Shown: one piece after another, positions 12,944-13,480 of the stretch
Numbering within the stretch: position 1 is the first letter of the stretch
Layout of the letters: every line of letters begins with the position of its first letter
NCBI GenBank assembly: GCA_964496245.1
Contig: CAZBZG010000114.1
Location: forward strand, 1-13,480
Direction: 5' to 3'
Source: CAZBZG01 sp964496245
GTDB lineage: Bacteria; Planctomycetota; SZUA-567
Length of the DNA stretch: 13,480 nucleotides
Program-made: the position numbers and the translations under genes
Notes under the pieces: generated by a model
The model's input: only the letters and a program-made list of their open reading frames with translations
Told to the model about the DNA's origin: nothing
The model's database searches: none

Positions 12944-13480
12944 CTACCCCAGCTCCTGGAGCAGACGGTTTACGATCGTGTCCGAATGCACGCCCTCGGA
13001 GTCGGCGTTGAAATTCGTGATGATGCGGTGGCGCAGCACCGGGGCGGCCACCGCCTGGACGTCGGTCACGTCCACGGCGAACCGGCCGGCGAGCACGGCA
13101 CGCGCCTTGCCGCCGAGCACGAGGTACTGCGCCGCGCGCGGCCCGGCGCCCCACGACACCCACTCCTTGACGAAGCCCGGCGCCTCAGCGGCCTGGGGAC
13201 GGGTGAGGCGCGCGAGCTTGACCGCGTAGTCGAGCGCGCTCTCCGGCAGCGGAATGCGCCGCACCAGCCGCTGGAGCTTGATGACCTGCTCCGCGGTCAG
13301 GATGGGCCGGATCTCGGGCTCGTCGTCCTGCGTGGTCACACGCACGATCTCCTTCTCTTCCTTCGCGTCCGGGTACTCGATCTGGACGTTGAACATGAAG
13401 CGGTCGAGCTGCGCCTCGGGCAGCGGATAGGTCCCTTCCTGTTCGATCGGGTTCTGCGTGGCCAGCACGAAGAACGGACG
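12944..13480 (-). CDS. MoxR-family AAA+ ATPase, C-terminal part (5' end outside window)
   Basis: The last 178 residues of a MoxR-type AAA_3 ATPase; the gene enters from the right edge. The fragment begins RPFFVLATQNPIEQEGTYPL, which holds the sensor-1 asparagine, and continues PEAQLDRFMFNVQIEYPDAK with the arginine-finger region. It then runs into the helical lid (LVRRIPLPESALDYAVKLAR, SWGAGPRAAQYLVLGGKARA). The Walker A and B motifs lie outside the window. MoxR ATPases act as chaperone-like factors with VWA-domain partners in cofactor insertion or envelope assembly. Here the gene is followed with no gap by thyX and nadE. Whether VWA and DUF58 genes lie upstream cannot be seen. Confidence 0.94.
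   Translation of the reverse strand, partial: RPFFVLATQNPIEQEGTYPLPEAQLDRFMFNVQIEYPDAKEEKEIVRVTTQDDEPEIRPILTAEQVIKLQRLVRRIPLPESALDYAVKLARLTRPQAAEAPGFVKEWVSWGAGPRAAQYLVLGGKARAVLAGRFAVDVTDVQAVAAPVLRHRIITNFNADSEGVHSDTIVNRLLQELG

Noticed and set aside
12339..13163. Upstream extension of nadE giving an 816-residue protein
   Set aside because: The added part is thyX and moxR DNA in the wrong frame; NadE's nitrilase domain begins naturally at 12338.
1..13480. CRISPR arrays, tRNA genes, insertion sequences, toxin-antitoxin or phage genes
   Set aside because: No regularly spaced repeats, cloverleaf-like segments, transposase motifs or phage proteins were seen on either strand.

Overview
This is a gene-dense, high-GC bacterial window with short intergenic gaps. 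Many adjacent genes overlap by 1-4 bases (ATGA junctions at 647, 2371, 4410 and 12335; a 23-base overlap at 240). The chemotaxis genes point to a motile, swimming bacterium. FAD-dependent thymidylate synthase, direct-sulfhydrylation methionine genes and a stand-alone PTS EIIA-type protein fit an uncultivated high-GC Gram-negative lineage, possibly PVC-like or deltaproteobacteria-like. That taxonomic guess is weak and rests on gene content only.

Region 1 (1-3567, plus strand) is a signal-transduction operon. It holds the 3' end of cheB, a stand-alone receiver, a classical CheY, a receiver fused to a CheX-type phosphatase domain, another stand-alone receiver, and a soluble receiver-histidine kinase. 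Five receiver domains occur in a row and at least four gene junctions are consistent with translational coupling. The operon probably combines CheY-P output, CheY-P removal and an extra phosphorelay branch.

Region 2 (3586-7445, minus strand) is a methionine/sulfur operon: an Rrf2-family regulator with three clustered cysteines, then metY-like, metX and metW. A good sigma70-type promoter (TTGACA, 16 bases, TATACT) lies just upstream, with a mirrored ATACTC/GAGTAT pair that is a candidate operator. The leader is too short for a SAM riboswitch. Regions 1 and 2 converge on a 28-bp hairpin that supplies the stop codons of both converging genes.

Region 3 (7646-10000) is a small sugar or sugar-acid catabolic cassette: an AraC-family regulator on the minus strand, divergent from a sugar phosphate isomerase/epimerase on the plus strand. 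Two neighbouring genes look internally deleted. One is a 57-residue miniature that joins the beginning and end of a D-2-hydroxyacid dehydrogenase. The other is an EamA-type transporter reduced to its first and last helices, with a frameshift between. This double erosion is the most unusual feature of the window.

Region 4 (10091-10597, plus) is a PTS EIIA-type protein gene preceded by a small palindrome. It converges on region 5 (10713-13480, minus), a housekeeping operon of a MoxR-type AAA+ ATPase (partial), thyX and glutamine-dependent nadE. No RNA genes, CRISPR arrays, insertion sequences or phage genes were seen.
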